Notes: a model not told the origin generated them from the letters alone. A stretch of 64,000 bases of DNA from Cryptomeria japonica (GCF_030272615.1 NC_081409.1:207929190-207993189); one strand, 5' to 3'; positions 12,959 to 23,450 are shown, counted from the first letter of the stretch. Translations and numbers: made by a program.

Positions 12959-13754
12959 TGTTAATGCATGGTAGCTTATGCAAGACAAGATCTTCCTAAC
13001 CTTGTTCTGTTATTTATCTACATGTTTCATGTCTGATTTATATTGCATATGATTATCGGATTGTACAAACATTGCTTATCATTATGCTATCGGGCTAACA
13101 ACCCGATAGCATATTAATGTCAATTGTTAATTGGCATTAATATGCTATCGGGGTATGAACCCGATAGCATATTAAATGCTATAAGTTATCGGGTTAAATT
13201 CGCCGATACATACTTGCTATCGGGTGCATAAACATTGGCACTGATTCACATCTGTTATTGGGCTTAATTATATCGGGCATATTTGTTATCGGGTTTAATG
13301 AATACACCGCTTCATTTGGCATTAACATTGGTTAACAAATGCACCGGTTGGATTATATACATCGTGCTCTTTAAATCATCAGTGTTTATATGAACTGATT
13401 CATTATATTGATCAGTCATTATATTATGATATTACAATATGCTATTGGGGGTTTTTGAACCGATAATCAGCATTGTGTTAATGGTATAATTGTAAAGGCA
13501 CCGATCAATGGGTGCATTGATCAGTCATGCCTAAAAGGCATGACCGGTCAATACACCAATTGACTGGTTGCCTAAATGATATATATGCCAATTGAATTCA
13601 TTTGGAGGAGACATAGAAAATATTAAATGATCTCTCTCCTTCAGACCTGCAGATAAAAATTAGAATTATTAGACATTGACATAATTCCTCATATCCATAT
13701 ATAGCATTCATAGTTCATAACTTGTTCTTTAATAGAAATTGAAATAACTTTACA
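12959..13754 (+). repeat. C1 3' LTR
   Basis: It is colinear with 7335-8134 and four bases shorter because of one indel near its start. It ends AACTTTACA before the CCAAT duplication. Several hairpin arms carry a single change against the left LTR (for example the ATTGATCGGT arm reads ATTGATCAGT). Confidence 0.95.
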
Positions 13755-13900
13755 CCAATCCCTTCAGTTTCACCGCCCTGAGGAGTCTTAACCTTGTTTG
13801 ACATCCCAATCCCTTCACCACCCTGAGGAGTCTCAGTCTCACCCTTGTCTGAGATCTCAATCCCTTCACCACCTTGAGGAGTCTCACCCATGTCTGACAT
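13755..13900 (-). pseudogene. N-terminal segment of the hAT-like gene, separated by the Copia insertion
   Basis: This 146-base piece encodes MSDMGETPQGGEGI followed by two more imperfect PQGGE repeats up to the target duplication CCAAT at 13755-13759. Its frame joins that of the piece starting at 7334 once C1 is removed. The repeat peptide is Gly/Glu rich and probably disordered. I chose 13900 because it is the first ATG upstream of the repeats in this frame; an earlier start is possible. Confidence 0.6.
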
Positions 13901-14192
13901 CTTGAGTCTTGACCTCTCACTACGAATTAAAACTAATATTATCAAGTATGAAGAAATGATTACTCACCTTTATGCCTTCTCAATTCTTTGAATCGGGAAT
14001 CAGGAATGCATGGGCCTGTGTTGCAGCATTGTAACTCGGGCCCTCCACCCTACAATCAGCTTCGATGTTCCAACTCAAATTGCGGGATGTGAATCGAGAG
14101 GTCCCAAATTTACTAATCAGACACAAACAAATTGTAAGAAAGAATGTTTCAAACTTTCAATTGTATTTATATCAATCCATGATTGCATTTTT
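13901..14192. other. Upstream flank of the hAT-like gene
   Basis: No gene or repeat recognised. By position it would hold the 5' leader or promoter of the minus-strand hAT-like gene. Confidence 0.3.
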
Positions 14193-14625
14193 GGCGAATC
14201 TTGTAGGCGTTTCAAAATGCATCTTGATTTAAGTGGGGCGAAATGGGTCCTCGAATGCTTATAATGTATTAATTGATATTGGCGAATTGGGTCTCATTAT
14301 GCTTAACGTGAAATTTAACAATAGGCGAAATGGACCAACGCGTGCAATGAAGATTTAATTTACCATTGGCGAAATAGGTCCTGGGTATAGGGTCGTTTTA
14401 CTATTTCTAGCGAATAATGAAAGTGATCTAATAACCACGTCCGAGTGATTCCAGGTGATTATTACGGGCATCCATATGGGACGGTATATGGTCAATGGCG
14501 AAGCCAGAATACAGTGGACCATTAACCCCAAAATTCTGGGCGATTTGACCACTGTATTGCCCCAGACTATTTGTCATTTCCTGAAAAATGAAATCGCGGA
14601 ATTCGCCAATTGGCGAAGATTCCCC
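14193..14625. repeat. Degenerate 44-bp tandem array with GGCGAA unit starts
   Basis: GGCGAA or a one-base variant starts units at 14193, 14237, 14281, 14324, 14368, 14409, (14453 degenerate), 14497, 14539 and 14612. Successive spacings are mainly 41-44 bases. Several units begin GGCGAAATGGGTCC or close to it. Weak ORFs through here are not credible because the period is not a multiple of three. The array sits just upstream of the hAT-like gene start. Confidence 0.65.
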
Positions 14626-14627
14626 AC

Positions 14628-15960
14628 TAAAAAACTCTCTGATCTTGATCAGGCATAGGAAAAGAAATCTGAAAATACAAATGCTTATATCTACCAATAA
14701 AATCAGTCACTTTTTCTTTAACGCCTTGTTTACAATGCATCAAATCAGTCAAAGTAAGTTTAGGACCAATGCTATTGTGAATTGGTTGAAAAAAAGCATT
14801 AGCCAGTTGTTGAAAGAAGTAATAGAATAAGGAGGCAAAGAAAAATACCATTGCAAAGCTCTCACTTAATTTTCTAGTAAACAATTTCGCTAACAATCTT
14901 TGATCATGAGCAAAGTCATTACACAAATCTTGGAATGTTTTAACATGAGTTAAGGGATCACCTTTTCCATTATAAAGTTCCAATTGAGGGACTTCCACAT
15001 GTTTAGGAGGGACAACTCTAACAATGTCATTGGATAATGGGCTCGCTACATCAAATGTGGGCACATTATACTTGGATTGATTCATAGAAGCTATTTGTTG
15101 TTGTAAGGAAGACAATGTTTGGGCTAGACTATTGATTGTAGTTTTGATAGAAGGGTTGAAATTAGACGTGTTGGATTGGGAGGGAAGAGTAACATTGTTG
15201 AATGAAGGAAGAGAATAAGAATAAGGAAGTGGGACACTATGATAAGTAGGTAATGGAAAAGATTGTGTAACACATGGAAGACTCATAGGAGGAATGAAGG
15301 AATTGTGATTAAAGGAGTTGTCCCCTTGACTAACATTTATAAGTGGTGTGTAACTGGGTAACAAGAGGAACACTCATACTAGGAGGAATGAAAGAAGAGG
15401 TATTGCCCCATGAATAACATTTGTAGGTATGACATTTTGTGTAGAGGTAGCCATGATGTTTGATGTGAAGGTAGGCACACTAGTCATAGGAGTTGTCAAA
15501 GGAATGGAATGATTAACTTGACTAGGAGGTTGTGTATAACCTAGGTTTTCAATACAACTCTTCATAGGCATGATATTTGAATAAACTATATGAGCAATAC
15601 CACACAAGATATCAACACCATGTTTATGACTTTGAATCATGTTTTTTAATCTTTCAATCAATGGGAGAGCTTCACTTTCTGGGTATTCTTGACTCATCCA
15701 TTGTTGAAGATTGTCAAATTGATTGTCCATCTTCGTCAATTAGTCAATGGATACCCTAGTTAGTGATTCCTCCACATCATGAGAATTATCAAGAGGATGA
15801 ACGAGAATATCGGTAGGATTGGAAGAACCACCAATATCCTTATTGAAAAGTTAGCCAAATTAGGCTGCATTTCCCCAGTGTTTAAACCTTGGGCAGCCTT
15901 AATTCTACAACTTCTCCTTGTTGGGATACTATAGGTAGGACTAATAGTAGTAAAACTCAT
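14628..15960 (-). pseudogene. gag: Ty3/gypsy gag, truncated and frameshifted
   Basis: The minus-strand start MSFTTISPTYSIPTRRSCRIK (15960) is followed, after a frame change, by a frame from 15739 to 14627 with a stop at 15374. The middle is rich in Pro, Ser and Thr. The capsid-like end contains VPQLELYNGKGDPLTHVKTF and VKEKVTDFIGRYKHLYFQ, matching the general form of plant gypsy gag (YxGKGDPxxHxxxF ... F..R...L). The usual Trp-rich centre is degraded to a Phe-rich run. The frame ends where the element is truncated, before any zinc knuckle. Confidence 0.65.
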
Positions 15961-17219
15961 GCACTAAGGGAGGGAAATTGGAAATTTGAATTTTAGAATG
16001 CAAAATGATTGAAAGAATAATGCAATCTCCTAGAAATTTGAAATTTAAAATTAGGGCTTTGCCAAAATAACCTCTTAATTAAAATTTGAAATTATCCCTT
16101 AGAAGATGGAAAGTGAAATTTAAAATTAGGGTTGAAAATGACCTCTTAATTTCAAAAATTTAAACATTGAAAGGAGGGAAGATTAAATTTAAAATTAGGG
16201 TTGTCCAAATCTAACCTCTTAATTTTGAAATCTTGAAATTTTGGATTGTTGAAATATTGAAGAAATCAATTTAATTTTAAAAATTAGGGTATATGTAATT
16301 TAACCACTTAATTTTTAAAATTTAATTTAAAAAATGAAATGTTGAAATTCATATTTGTTTTTTACCTTAGGGCGACCTAAAATCAATAAAATTCCACAAA
16401 TCTCTTGAATTGAATAGTAAAACATAGTCGAAACAGGCTCCCAAAACTTTTACCAACTTTTTACCAAATTTTTAGGGAAACAAGATATTGTGATTTTAAT
16501 GCAAATTCCAGAAGGATATTGGAATTGGAGATTTCTAGATATGCAAAAATAAGCCTTGAAGGTCGAAATATGACACACTTAGGATGTTCGAGAAGATGAT
16601 TAATTGAAAGAATGAAACAAAAAAGGGCACACTTAAGGTTAAGGGCCAACTTTTATGATGTTTAGAAGTACAACAAGAGGCTTTAGATTTAATTGACTCA
16701 ATTAATTGCTTAAAGGAAAGTTTGGAATTGCACAAGATTAATTTAATTTTAAAAATTAGGGTTTGTTGCATAAACCGCTTAATTTCAAAAATTTAAATTT
16801 GAAAATTTGAATGTTGTAAGGAGGGAAACTGAATTTGAAATTAAAGTGAGGACTCAAATTTGAAAATTAATTCAAGATCTACACAATCTACAAGTTCAAT
16901 TTTAAAATAAAGAATTACGAAATTTTTATTTAACCACTTAATTTTAAAATTTAAATTAAAAATTGAACATGTAAAATGAAAACTTGAATTGTAAAATTGA
17001 AGAGTTCTCAAATCTAAAACAATCAATCCAATTTAGACAAATAACAAAGTTCAATTTTGAATCTAAAATTTAGGGTTTTTGGTGAATTTAACCTCTGAAT
17101 TTTTTAAAATTGCAAGAAAATTAAACTTGTAATTGAAAATTTGAATTTTAAATTGCATACACTCAAATTTGGATTTTTTTTTTCAAAACTAAAGGTGTAA
17201 GGAGTCAGGTTCACCAAAA
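15961..17219 (-). repeat. AT-rich gypsy leader with repeated TTAGGGTT/AACCTCTTAA modules
   Basis: About six or seven modules (near 16050, 16120, 16190, 16280, 16750, 16910, 17060) share AAAATTAGGG, a spacer of about 10-16 bases, then TAACCNCTTAATTT. The two halves can pair imperfectly, so each module is a potential hairpin. No ORF is credible. The segment TTTTGGTGAACCTGACTCC (minus strand, ending at 17219) directly follows the LTR and is a candidate primer-binding site. Confidence 0.55.
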
Positions 17220-18395
17220 TGTAATGTGAAAAAATTGAGGCTTAGCAAATTCACTATATGGAAGGGAGAAATCACAAAGCCGATTTTCACTTGGAGGACT
17301 TTACATTCAAAAGAGGGGATGAATCTACTAGATCCAATCCTAAATGATACAAGTTGTGAATACTAATTAGATTGATTGTGTTTGGAATGTGTTTGACCCT
17401 CTTTTGTAAGTTGACTAGTTGAGTTAAGACTAAGTGCTAGAAATGAAGACAAATATGAGAAAACAACGAGCTACAGATTTGGCATTTCGTCATGCACTTG
17501 GATCTGAGAAGTTTGAGATGATTTAGAGCTGCTATTTGAAATCTATCAAAAGTTGCAGGGACTATGTGTTCGGGCCAGGTCGCCCTCCTATCGGTCCCTC
17601 GAACTTTCTGTGCTTCGAAAAGGGTTTTTCTGTCTCTACAAATAAAGCTTAATTCAAGTAGAATGGTTGTGCATCTGCTTCCTGCACACAAAAGGAAATG
17701 GAAATGTGTTGGGAATAGGGGTTTGCCTTTAGGTCAAACCTCGATTTTGGAATTAACCAAGTGGTTGAAATAATGTAATTGAAATGACAGAAAGTAGAAA
17801 TTCTCCTCTCTGAGGGGATGTGGAATTGATTGAAAATGAAATGCTTATACCTCCTTGTGAAGTTTTGTTTGCCTCCACATGAAATTATGATTTCATGGAT
17901 TAGAATGATGATATCCTCTTCAATGCTCGAAATCTTGACTCTATTGCTGCGCGAAAACTTGAAGGAAGATTGAAAATGCTCAATTGCTCTTGAATGCTTG
18001 AATGATTGATCCCTTGAATGCTCAAATGCTTGATTGAATTTCATGATATTGTCAAATGAGAGGGGAAACCCCTCTTATATACTTTCATGTAGGATTAATT
18101 GATTAATTTTCCAACATGAGCCAACATAGAGGAGATTTTCCCACTTCAAATTTGAGATACGTTAGGGGGAGGGACCCAAGATAGGTCCCCATTAAGCGGG
18201 ACCAGTGCGCCACGTCCTGTCTTGTCGTATTTGGGGCAGGATCACGGTGGTAGCTAGGTGCATTACTGAGTTGAATAAATATGTTGACATGTGTGAGCAT
18301 AATCAGGTCTCCGATCAGGTCTAGGGGCACACACAGTAAGACAGAGACCCAAATGCAGTGAAAAATTGCAAGGGGTGCAATTTTAGGACGTTACA
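17220..18395 (-). repeat. Gypsy 5' LTR (solo in this window)
   Basis: On the minus strand it starts TGTAACGTCCTAAAATTGCA and ends CACATTACA, so it has TGTAA...TTACA termini, 1176 bp long. A TATATAAG TATA box lies on the minus strand at 18074-18081, in a sensible position for U3. It is adjacent to a candidate primer site and gag leader, which identifies it as the 5' LTR. Confidence 0.7.
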
Positions 18396-18886
18396 ATATC
18401 TTTAGTAAGGCACTTTTAAAGAATGTTTTTGAGTATCTTAGGTAGAAGATAGGGGTTATTGCCCCTCCTTCTAACTAGATGCATAAGTTGGTGCATCTAT
18501 CCAAGGAGATAAATTCAAGGTATATCCTTTGTCTCATGGATTGATGTTATCTTCTCTCAGGGGAAGTAGGTAGTTTGTTGGTTATTATTAAAAGGGAAGA
18601 ATGTAGAAGTATTGAGAGAAATGTGCTAAGAATGAAGAAAGTAATTAGAAAGGGGAAGACGACGCAAATGAATAAGAATACAAAAATAGGTGAAGACATC
18701 TACCCTTTGTCCTTCATGTTAGAGGGGAAGAGAGTATAGATAGAAAGAATGTGGAGAGAATAAATATATAGAAAAAGAGTATAGTTGACTATTTTGCTAA
18801 AGTGGGAGAGGATACAAATATAAAGGATGTACAATTGATAAGTGGGTGTTTACATGAGTATTTTCATCCATGACAAATAGGGAGAT
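18396..18886 (+). mobile_element. 3' internal tail of retroelement L0, with polypurine tract
   Basis: No ORF. A segment near 18700 (CCCTTTGTCCTTCATGTTAG then a purine run) resembles one at about 29590 in L1. The purine tract GACAAATAGGGAGAT (18872-18886) precedes an LTR-like TG start, parallel to GACAAAGGGGAAGAT before the L1 3' LTR. L0 and L1 are therefore related. The rest of L0 is missing, replaced by the gypsy fragment. Confidence 0.5.
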
Positions 18887-20125
18887 TGTTGGTATTGTTG
18901 GCAATTGTTTTCATTCATGTCAACATGTAGCTTGTGTTGTAATTGATTATATGTTTGACATGATAAGTGTTCGAGTATGGGGAGATTGGTTTTAGATGAA
19001 TGTTGGTTGCAGATGCTCTGTGTTGTGGATGTTTGCCTTCTTTGTGTCTAATGTCTACACTCAATATGATGTATTGATGTTGATAATGTGTTTGTTGGTA
19101 AAGATGGTATATTGATGATCATATAATATTAAGATGAGGATTAGATTCTTTGAGACGAGGATTAGATGCATTGAGATGAGGATTAGAAGTATTAAGATGA
19201 GGGTTAGAAGCATATAAATAAAGTGGATATGATTGTAATGATCTTGTGTATGCTACGTGATGATGGCTTATGATGTTTCTAAGATATTTTGGTCCTTGGA
19301 AGATTGATGGAGTAAGTAGTTGTAGGAATGTATGCAGAAGACATTTTGGAATAATGCTCTGCATTCCTCTATATTTTATAATTTGGTCTTGTAGATTTGA
19401 ACATAATATGCATATTCTGTGAATGTTACACTCCTATATTTTCCACTCCTTGGTGTTACCATTGATGGGGTTGGTAATTGCAGTTTGTTGGCAGTCTAGT
19501 TGTCTATTATGATTAGTCCACAAAATGCTCTACATTTCTTTTCTTTAATGTTTTTATTGTTGTGGTTGCAAGGACATGCTTGCAATTTTTGTGTTGTGTC
19601 AGTTAAATTTTTAGGTGTTGAATTGTTTTTCAAGAGTTAATAATGATGTTTTGTTCATGACTAAGGTTTATGGCCTTTTCAAATGAAGTGTTTTGTATCT
19701 ATTTGTGTTGTATGAGAATTTTTTATGTGAAAACAAGGAAGATGTATTTGAGAATGTTGTGGTATGTTCAATGAGTTTCCTCATGTGTTTTGCATGATAT
19801 TGGATTATCTATTTGATGTTGTATTGTGTTTGATGTTATCTTTTCAAGGTAATTATTGTGGTTTGGTTGACAGAGCTTGTTCTCCTACTTGTGCTATATT
19901 CTTAAGGGCCTGTGTCAACTTTGAAGATTATGATAATTTGTATTTGGATCCTAATTTGGCTTGTGGGGATCTATATTGAGTTAGTTCATTTGGAAGGTAG
20001 GTTTTTGGGTCGACTGGTTATGTTCTACATGGTTTATCTACACATTACCTTGTTGTCGACTTTGGAGGATGTGTGCTAGTGTGTGTTATGTTTGGGGCCA
20101 CTTAGAAAGATGTGATATGATGTTT
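18887..20125 (+). repeat. L0 3' LTR, first part
   Basis: Begins TGTTGGTATTGTTGGCA right after the purine tract. It is interrupted at 20126 by L1 and resumes at 47452. It is GT-rich and without genes. Net LTR length would be close to 2.0 kb. Confidence 0.5.
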
Positions 20126-20541
20126 TGTTACACATATGTCTTTGTTATCATTGATGCCCAACCTGATAGTGTGATCCAGATGTTAGTGTTATTGATCTGG
20201 ATGTATCGTGATGTACTATGATGTATTTTTATGTATTCTGATGTACTGTGATGATTAGTTTGGGTGTATTGTGGTTCGCTAGTGTTATCGGTTTGTGGAT
20301 CAGAAGTAATGTATAGCAAAAGTGTATGGTGCAGTATGTTGTCTAACAATTCATTCTAGTTCATGTTCCTGATGTCTGGTTGTTGGTCTAGATGTCTATC
20401 TGATTGGTTATATGCTACAAAATTATTTGTAGATTGATGTTGTGCCTTTTGGACGAATTAGGATGATGACACGGGGTATTTTTAGAAGATTAATGTTCTT
20501 TGTTTGGTCCGTAAGTGACATTGCTATAACTGTTGACTATT

Positions 20542-20546
20542 CTAGT
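20542..20546. repeat. Target-site duplication of L2 (CTAGT, second copy 24778-24782)
   Basis: CTAGT lies immediately outside both ends of L2, which fixes its boundaries. Confidence 0.9.
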
Positions 20547-21011
20547 TGTGAGATTTTGCCAAGATCAAGAGGCAATGGAAAACACAAATAAGAGAGACAA
20601 AATATATGATAGAAATAAACTGTATTCTATCAAGATGAAAATATTGATCAACTAGATCATCAATCGATGTTACATACAATGAATATGAGCCTGCTTATAT
20701 AGGCAAGGCTATATGGATATGTGAGCACACAAACATGACATGTGGCTTAATAAGAAACAAGGGTAGGTAGGAAATAGGTGTGGGTAGGTAGGAGAAACAA
20801 TATAATATTCCACATGAGGTGGATCACCCACTAAATGTGGAGTGTAACAACAAGATTACACCATAAAAGGTGGAAATTCTCCTACACACACTATCCCAAT
20901 GTGGCACAAACACCCAAGTGTCTCATACCCAAACTACTATGAAATGCATTTCCTAAGTAAACTTAAGTAAGGTGTAATAATATCCAAGATGAATAATTAT
21001 TTACACCAACA
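20547..21011 (-). repeat. L2 3' LTR
   Basis: Plus-strand start TGTGAGATTTTGCC, end TTTACACCAACA. The adjoining CCCCCCCTTAAGTGCAACTT is, read on the minus strand, a purine-rich tract. A minus-strand TATATAAG lies at 20694-20701. Confidence 0.9.
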
Positions 21012-21234
21012 CCCCCCCTTAAGTGCAACTTAGGGGAATGCACTTAAGTCTACAATGCAACTAAGCAATGCAAGATGGGTCCCGGCTACGAGGCCATGTT
21101 AGGTACCCATGTACAAATGCAAATGCATGAAAACCAATGCAAGGAAATCTCTCACAAAGTGAGAAAAGAGAAAAAAAACCAATGGGAAAAAACCCTCCCC
21201 CAAAAGAGAGATGAAAACTAGATACAAAGAACTC

Positions 21235-22674
21235 TCATAGAAGTATGTGAAGGACAAAACCCCATGTGAGGAAAAAGTCCCCCCCATATGAGAGAAGAAG
21301 AAGAGAGACTAGGAAGCCCCCCCTCAATCTGGAATCTGCATCAATGATAGAAGCTCGAAGATGAATGAAGAAACTACTCCATGAACGTCGAACAACATTC
21401 CTCCCCTTAGGAAGAAACAAAACCAAAGGTGTATCCATGAAGTCTCCCCAACCATGAAAGGAAGATGGAGAAAAAATACTCATGATGAAAGGAATCTCTA
21501 AAAACTGCTCAAGTGTCCCCATGTCGATGCTGAAAGGTACCCCCTCCAAAGGTGGTAAACTGTGCCAGACTGCTGAAAAAGGCACTCTAAGATCTAGTGG
21601 AGATGAATGTCGAACAGTATCCAAAGAGTCATATGTCTCCTCAAAAGATAAAGAGACCCCCTCCAAGTGTTGTACAAAAGTATCCACAATCATGTCAACC
21701 TCTAAAGATTGATCATGTAGAGAATGCACAAGAGGGTCAGATTGATCCCTCACAACAATCAAAGAAGGATCATCTTCATCAAAGAGAAGATGAATGTCAT
21801 CAATGGTATCTCCCAAATCTGCAATGTAGGAGTCCATAAACAAACTTGGAATGTCTGTCAAGTAGGCATCCCAATCAACTGAAGCTGGAAGACATGAAAT
21901 ATCCTGCTGCACTGAATCATAAGAAGGCAAAACTGTCGCACTAGCTGCATCATCAGGTGCAATAGGTGGTGTGATATCAATAGAAGGAGATGAAATGCAA
22001 GGCTCAAGAATGGGGTCACATGTGAGAATCCCCAAGTTCAAATGCCCAAAGTTCTCCTCAAAATCTGAATCATCAACATAGGAAGAATCAACCTCATCAA
22101 TAGGACCAAAATCTGAAAAAGAGTACAACCGAGATGAATGATCAACCACCCCAGTCGCAATGATAGCTCCACTCTCCAAGTCTCTAATGATAACTAAATC
22201 AGGTGTGAACTCCACAGTTTTCCTAGTTGCCCCATGTGTGATTTGATAGATGGAAAGAAGATTATTTGTCAAGTGGGGTACACACAACACATCATTGAAG
22301 GAGTTATCTCCAATGGCAATAGATCCTTTCCCAATCACATCCATGTATGTATGATTGCCCATCAAAATCTGTGGCATGTGGCAAGGCTCAAATGTAGAAA
22401 ACATAGACTGCGAAGATGCCATATGATGAGAAGCCCCTAAATCTAGAAGCCATCTCCCTGAATCATGACTTGTAGCACAAAGAGCTTGTCCCTTTCCTTT
22501 ATCTATCCCAAAAGAGTGATCCTTTCCTTTATCCTTGGAAGAAGAAGTTGATGTAGACATTCTAGAAGGTAGGTCGATTCTATTCTTCTCAAGAAGATTC
22601 TTCAACTCATCAATATCCTTCTTATAACAATGATGTTCAGCATGTCCTAACTTCTTGCAATATCCACAAAAAAA
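21235..22674 (-). CDS. L2 zinc knuckle, retroviral-type aspartic protease and long acidic extension
   Basis: In the frame opened after the T-run at 22668-22674, the product begins with a CCHC knuckle (CGYCKKLGHAEHHC), then a Ser/Lys-rich linker, then the protease core WLLDLGASHHMASSQS with Leu where most relatives have Ser (DSGAS). Downstream protease-like text (DVIGKGSI, FNDVLCVPHLTNNLLS) follows. Where a normal Copia element goes on to integrase, this one has about 270 residues rich in Asp, Ser and Leu (DSYIADLGDTIDDIHLLFDE) and a hydrophobic end near LVSLLLLSYGG. The frame is open to 21235. I recognise no domain in the tail. Whether the Leu substitution destroys protease activity is unknown. 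Confidence 0.7.
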   Translation of the reverse strand, partial: FFCGYCKKLGHAEHHCYKKDIDELKNLLEKNRIDLPSRMSTSTSSSKDKGKDHSFGIDKGKGQALCATSHDSGRWLLDLGASHHMASSQSMFSTFEPCHMPQILMGNHTYMDVIGKGSIAIGDNSFNDVLCVPHLTNNLLSIYQITHGATRKTVEFTPDLVIIRDLESGAIIATGVVDHSSRLYSFSDFGPIDEVDSSYVDDSDFEENFGHLNLGILTCDPILEPCISSPSIDITPPIAPDDAASATVLPSYDSVQQDISCLPASVDWDAYLTDIPSLFMDSYIADLGDTIDDIHLLFDEDDPSLIVVRDQSDPLVHSLHDQSLEVDMIVDTFVQHLEGVSLSFEETYDSLDTVRHSSPLDLRVPFSAVWHSLPPLEGVPFSIDMGTLEQFLEIPFIMSIFSPSSFHGWGDFMDTPLVLFLPKGRNVVRRSWSSFFIHLRASIIDADSRLRGGFLVSLLLLSYGGDFFLTWGFVLHILL

Positions 22675-23450
22675 TTGTCCTTATATGATTTCCTTTTAGG
22701 TGAGAATGGTGAATCACCTTGTTGTGGAGAGGAAGATTGTGCTCCATCTTGATGTTGTTTTGACTTAGGTTGCTTTTGATTCTTGCATTTTCCTTGATTA
22801 CTCTGATTCCCTTTGTTAGCCACCAAATCTTGTGACTTTGAAGATTTGAGAATCCCCATCGTGGTCAACTTAGATTGCTCAAGTATCAACCTCTCCATGA
22901 ATGAATCAAATGAGGGAGAAGTGTATGAGGAACCTTGAGCTAACCTATGGGTGTGAAAGCTAGATACAAAGGCTGCATACTCTGAATGAAGCTTGTCCAA
23001 CAAGTTATAAACCAATTGAGCATCCTTTTTGTCAATTCCACAATTCTTTAGCTTTGCTCTTAGCTCAGTTGCTTTTGTGACATAATCTTGGATTATATCA
23101 AAATCCTTGGGATCCAAAGTTGTGAGTTCACTATCAAGCTTGTAGCCCTTAATCTCATCAACTTGACCATACAATTTCTTAAAAATATCCCAAGCCTCTT
23201 TAATTGTTGTACACTTATCAATGTGAAAAATCAGGTCATCTGATACATACTTTCTAAGAGTTCCAAGTGCCATAGCATTCTTAGTAAGCCATTCAATTTG
23301 AGCATTAGGATCAGCCTTAGGATCAGGTGGTGCTTTAATAGTTTCATTTACATAATGAATGAGTCATTTTTCCATTAGTTTACTCCGTGCCTTAATTTTC
23401 CATGATGCATAATTATGAGGAGTTAAAAGTGGAAATTTAGGAGAACCCAT
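22647..23450 (-). pseudogene. gag: L2 gag (UBN2/DUF4219-like Copia gag)
   Basis: The natural start is the ATG at 23450 (MGSPKFPLLTPHNYASWKIK, the conserved Copia gag opening). A TGA at 23364-23366 breaks the frame, which resumes to 22647. The body includes KEAWDIFKKLYG, LRAKLKNCGI and SFDSFMERLILEQSKL, typical of Copia gag, followed by a Gln/Lys/Ser-rich basic tail. The gag frame ends at 22647; the zinc knuckle and protease lie in the minus-one frame relative to it, entered at a seven-T run. Confidence 0.85.

Larger units (their letters stand above)
7335..13754 (+). mobile_element. Copia LTR retrotransposon C1, full length, decayed coding region
   Basis: It has TG...CA LTRs of 800 and 796 bp, a TGGTATCAGAGCC primer-binding site, gag-protease-integrase-RT-RNase H order (Copia order), a purine tract before the right LTR, and a CCAAT target duplication. 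The LTRs differ by a 4-bp indel and about 19 substitutions by eye (about 2.4%), many of them C-to-T type, so insertion is not recent. The coding region has three in-frame stops and one frameshift, so it is not autonomous now. It inserted into the hAT gene on the opposite strand. Confidence 0.95.
4670..13900 (-). pseudogene. hAT-family transposase-like gene (DUF4371/TTF type), split by Copia element C1
   Basis: The protein runs from an ATG at 13900 to a TAG at 4670-4672, skipping the Copia insertion 7335-13754; pre-insertion length is about 935 codons. Visible parts in order: an N terminus with repeated GETPQGGEGI; RPSKCPKLKDTTIKSYFGIG (right at the insertion point); a basic stretch (GRKKRKRKIK); a DUF4371-like region at 6378-6896 (FISLSIDEV near its end); a second block at 6156-6341 with KKLVCVGVDGAAVMQGQRTG; and a hAT C-terminal-dimerisation-like end at 4943-5305 (LGSMEDERVFNALRLLKSKI). 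In-frame stops near 6918, 6378, 6156 and 4943 plus a frameshift between about 5305 and 6150 show it is dead. Removing the insertion and one target duplication makes the frame continuous. Such genes are either transposases or domesticated ZMYM-like proteins; which applies here is open. Confidence 0.75.
14628..18395 (-). mobile_element. 5' half of a Ty3/gypsy-like LTR retrotransposon
   Basis: On the minus strand the order is LTR (18395 to 17220), candidate primer site, AT-rich leader, then gag (15960 to 14628). No pol or 3' LTR is found to the left, where the sequence changes abruptly into the 44-bp array, so the element is truncated at about 14628. The flanking ATATC at 18396-18400 has no partner, as expected for a truncated copy. 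Confidence 0.7.

Noticed and set aside
14355-14697. Minus ORFs across the 44-bp array
   Set aside because: The 44-base period is out of step with codons, and the text does not continue the gypsy gag at its left edge.
16045-17100. Telomere-like TTAGGG repeats
   Set aside because: TTAGGG occurs singly inside longer AT-rich modules and never in tandem; the usual plant telomere unit is TTTAGGG.
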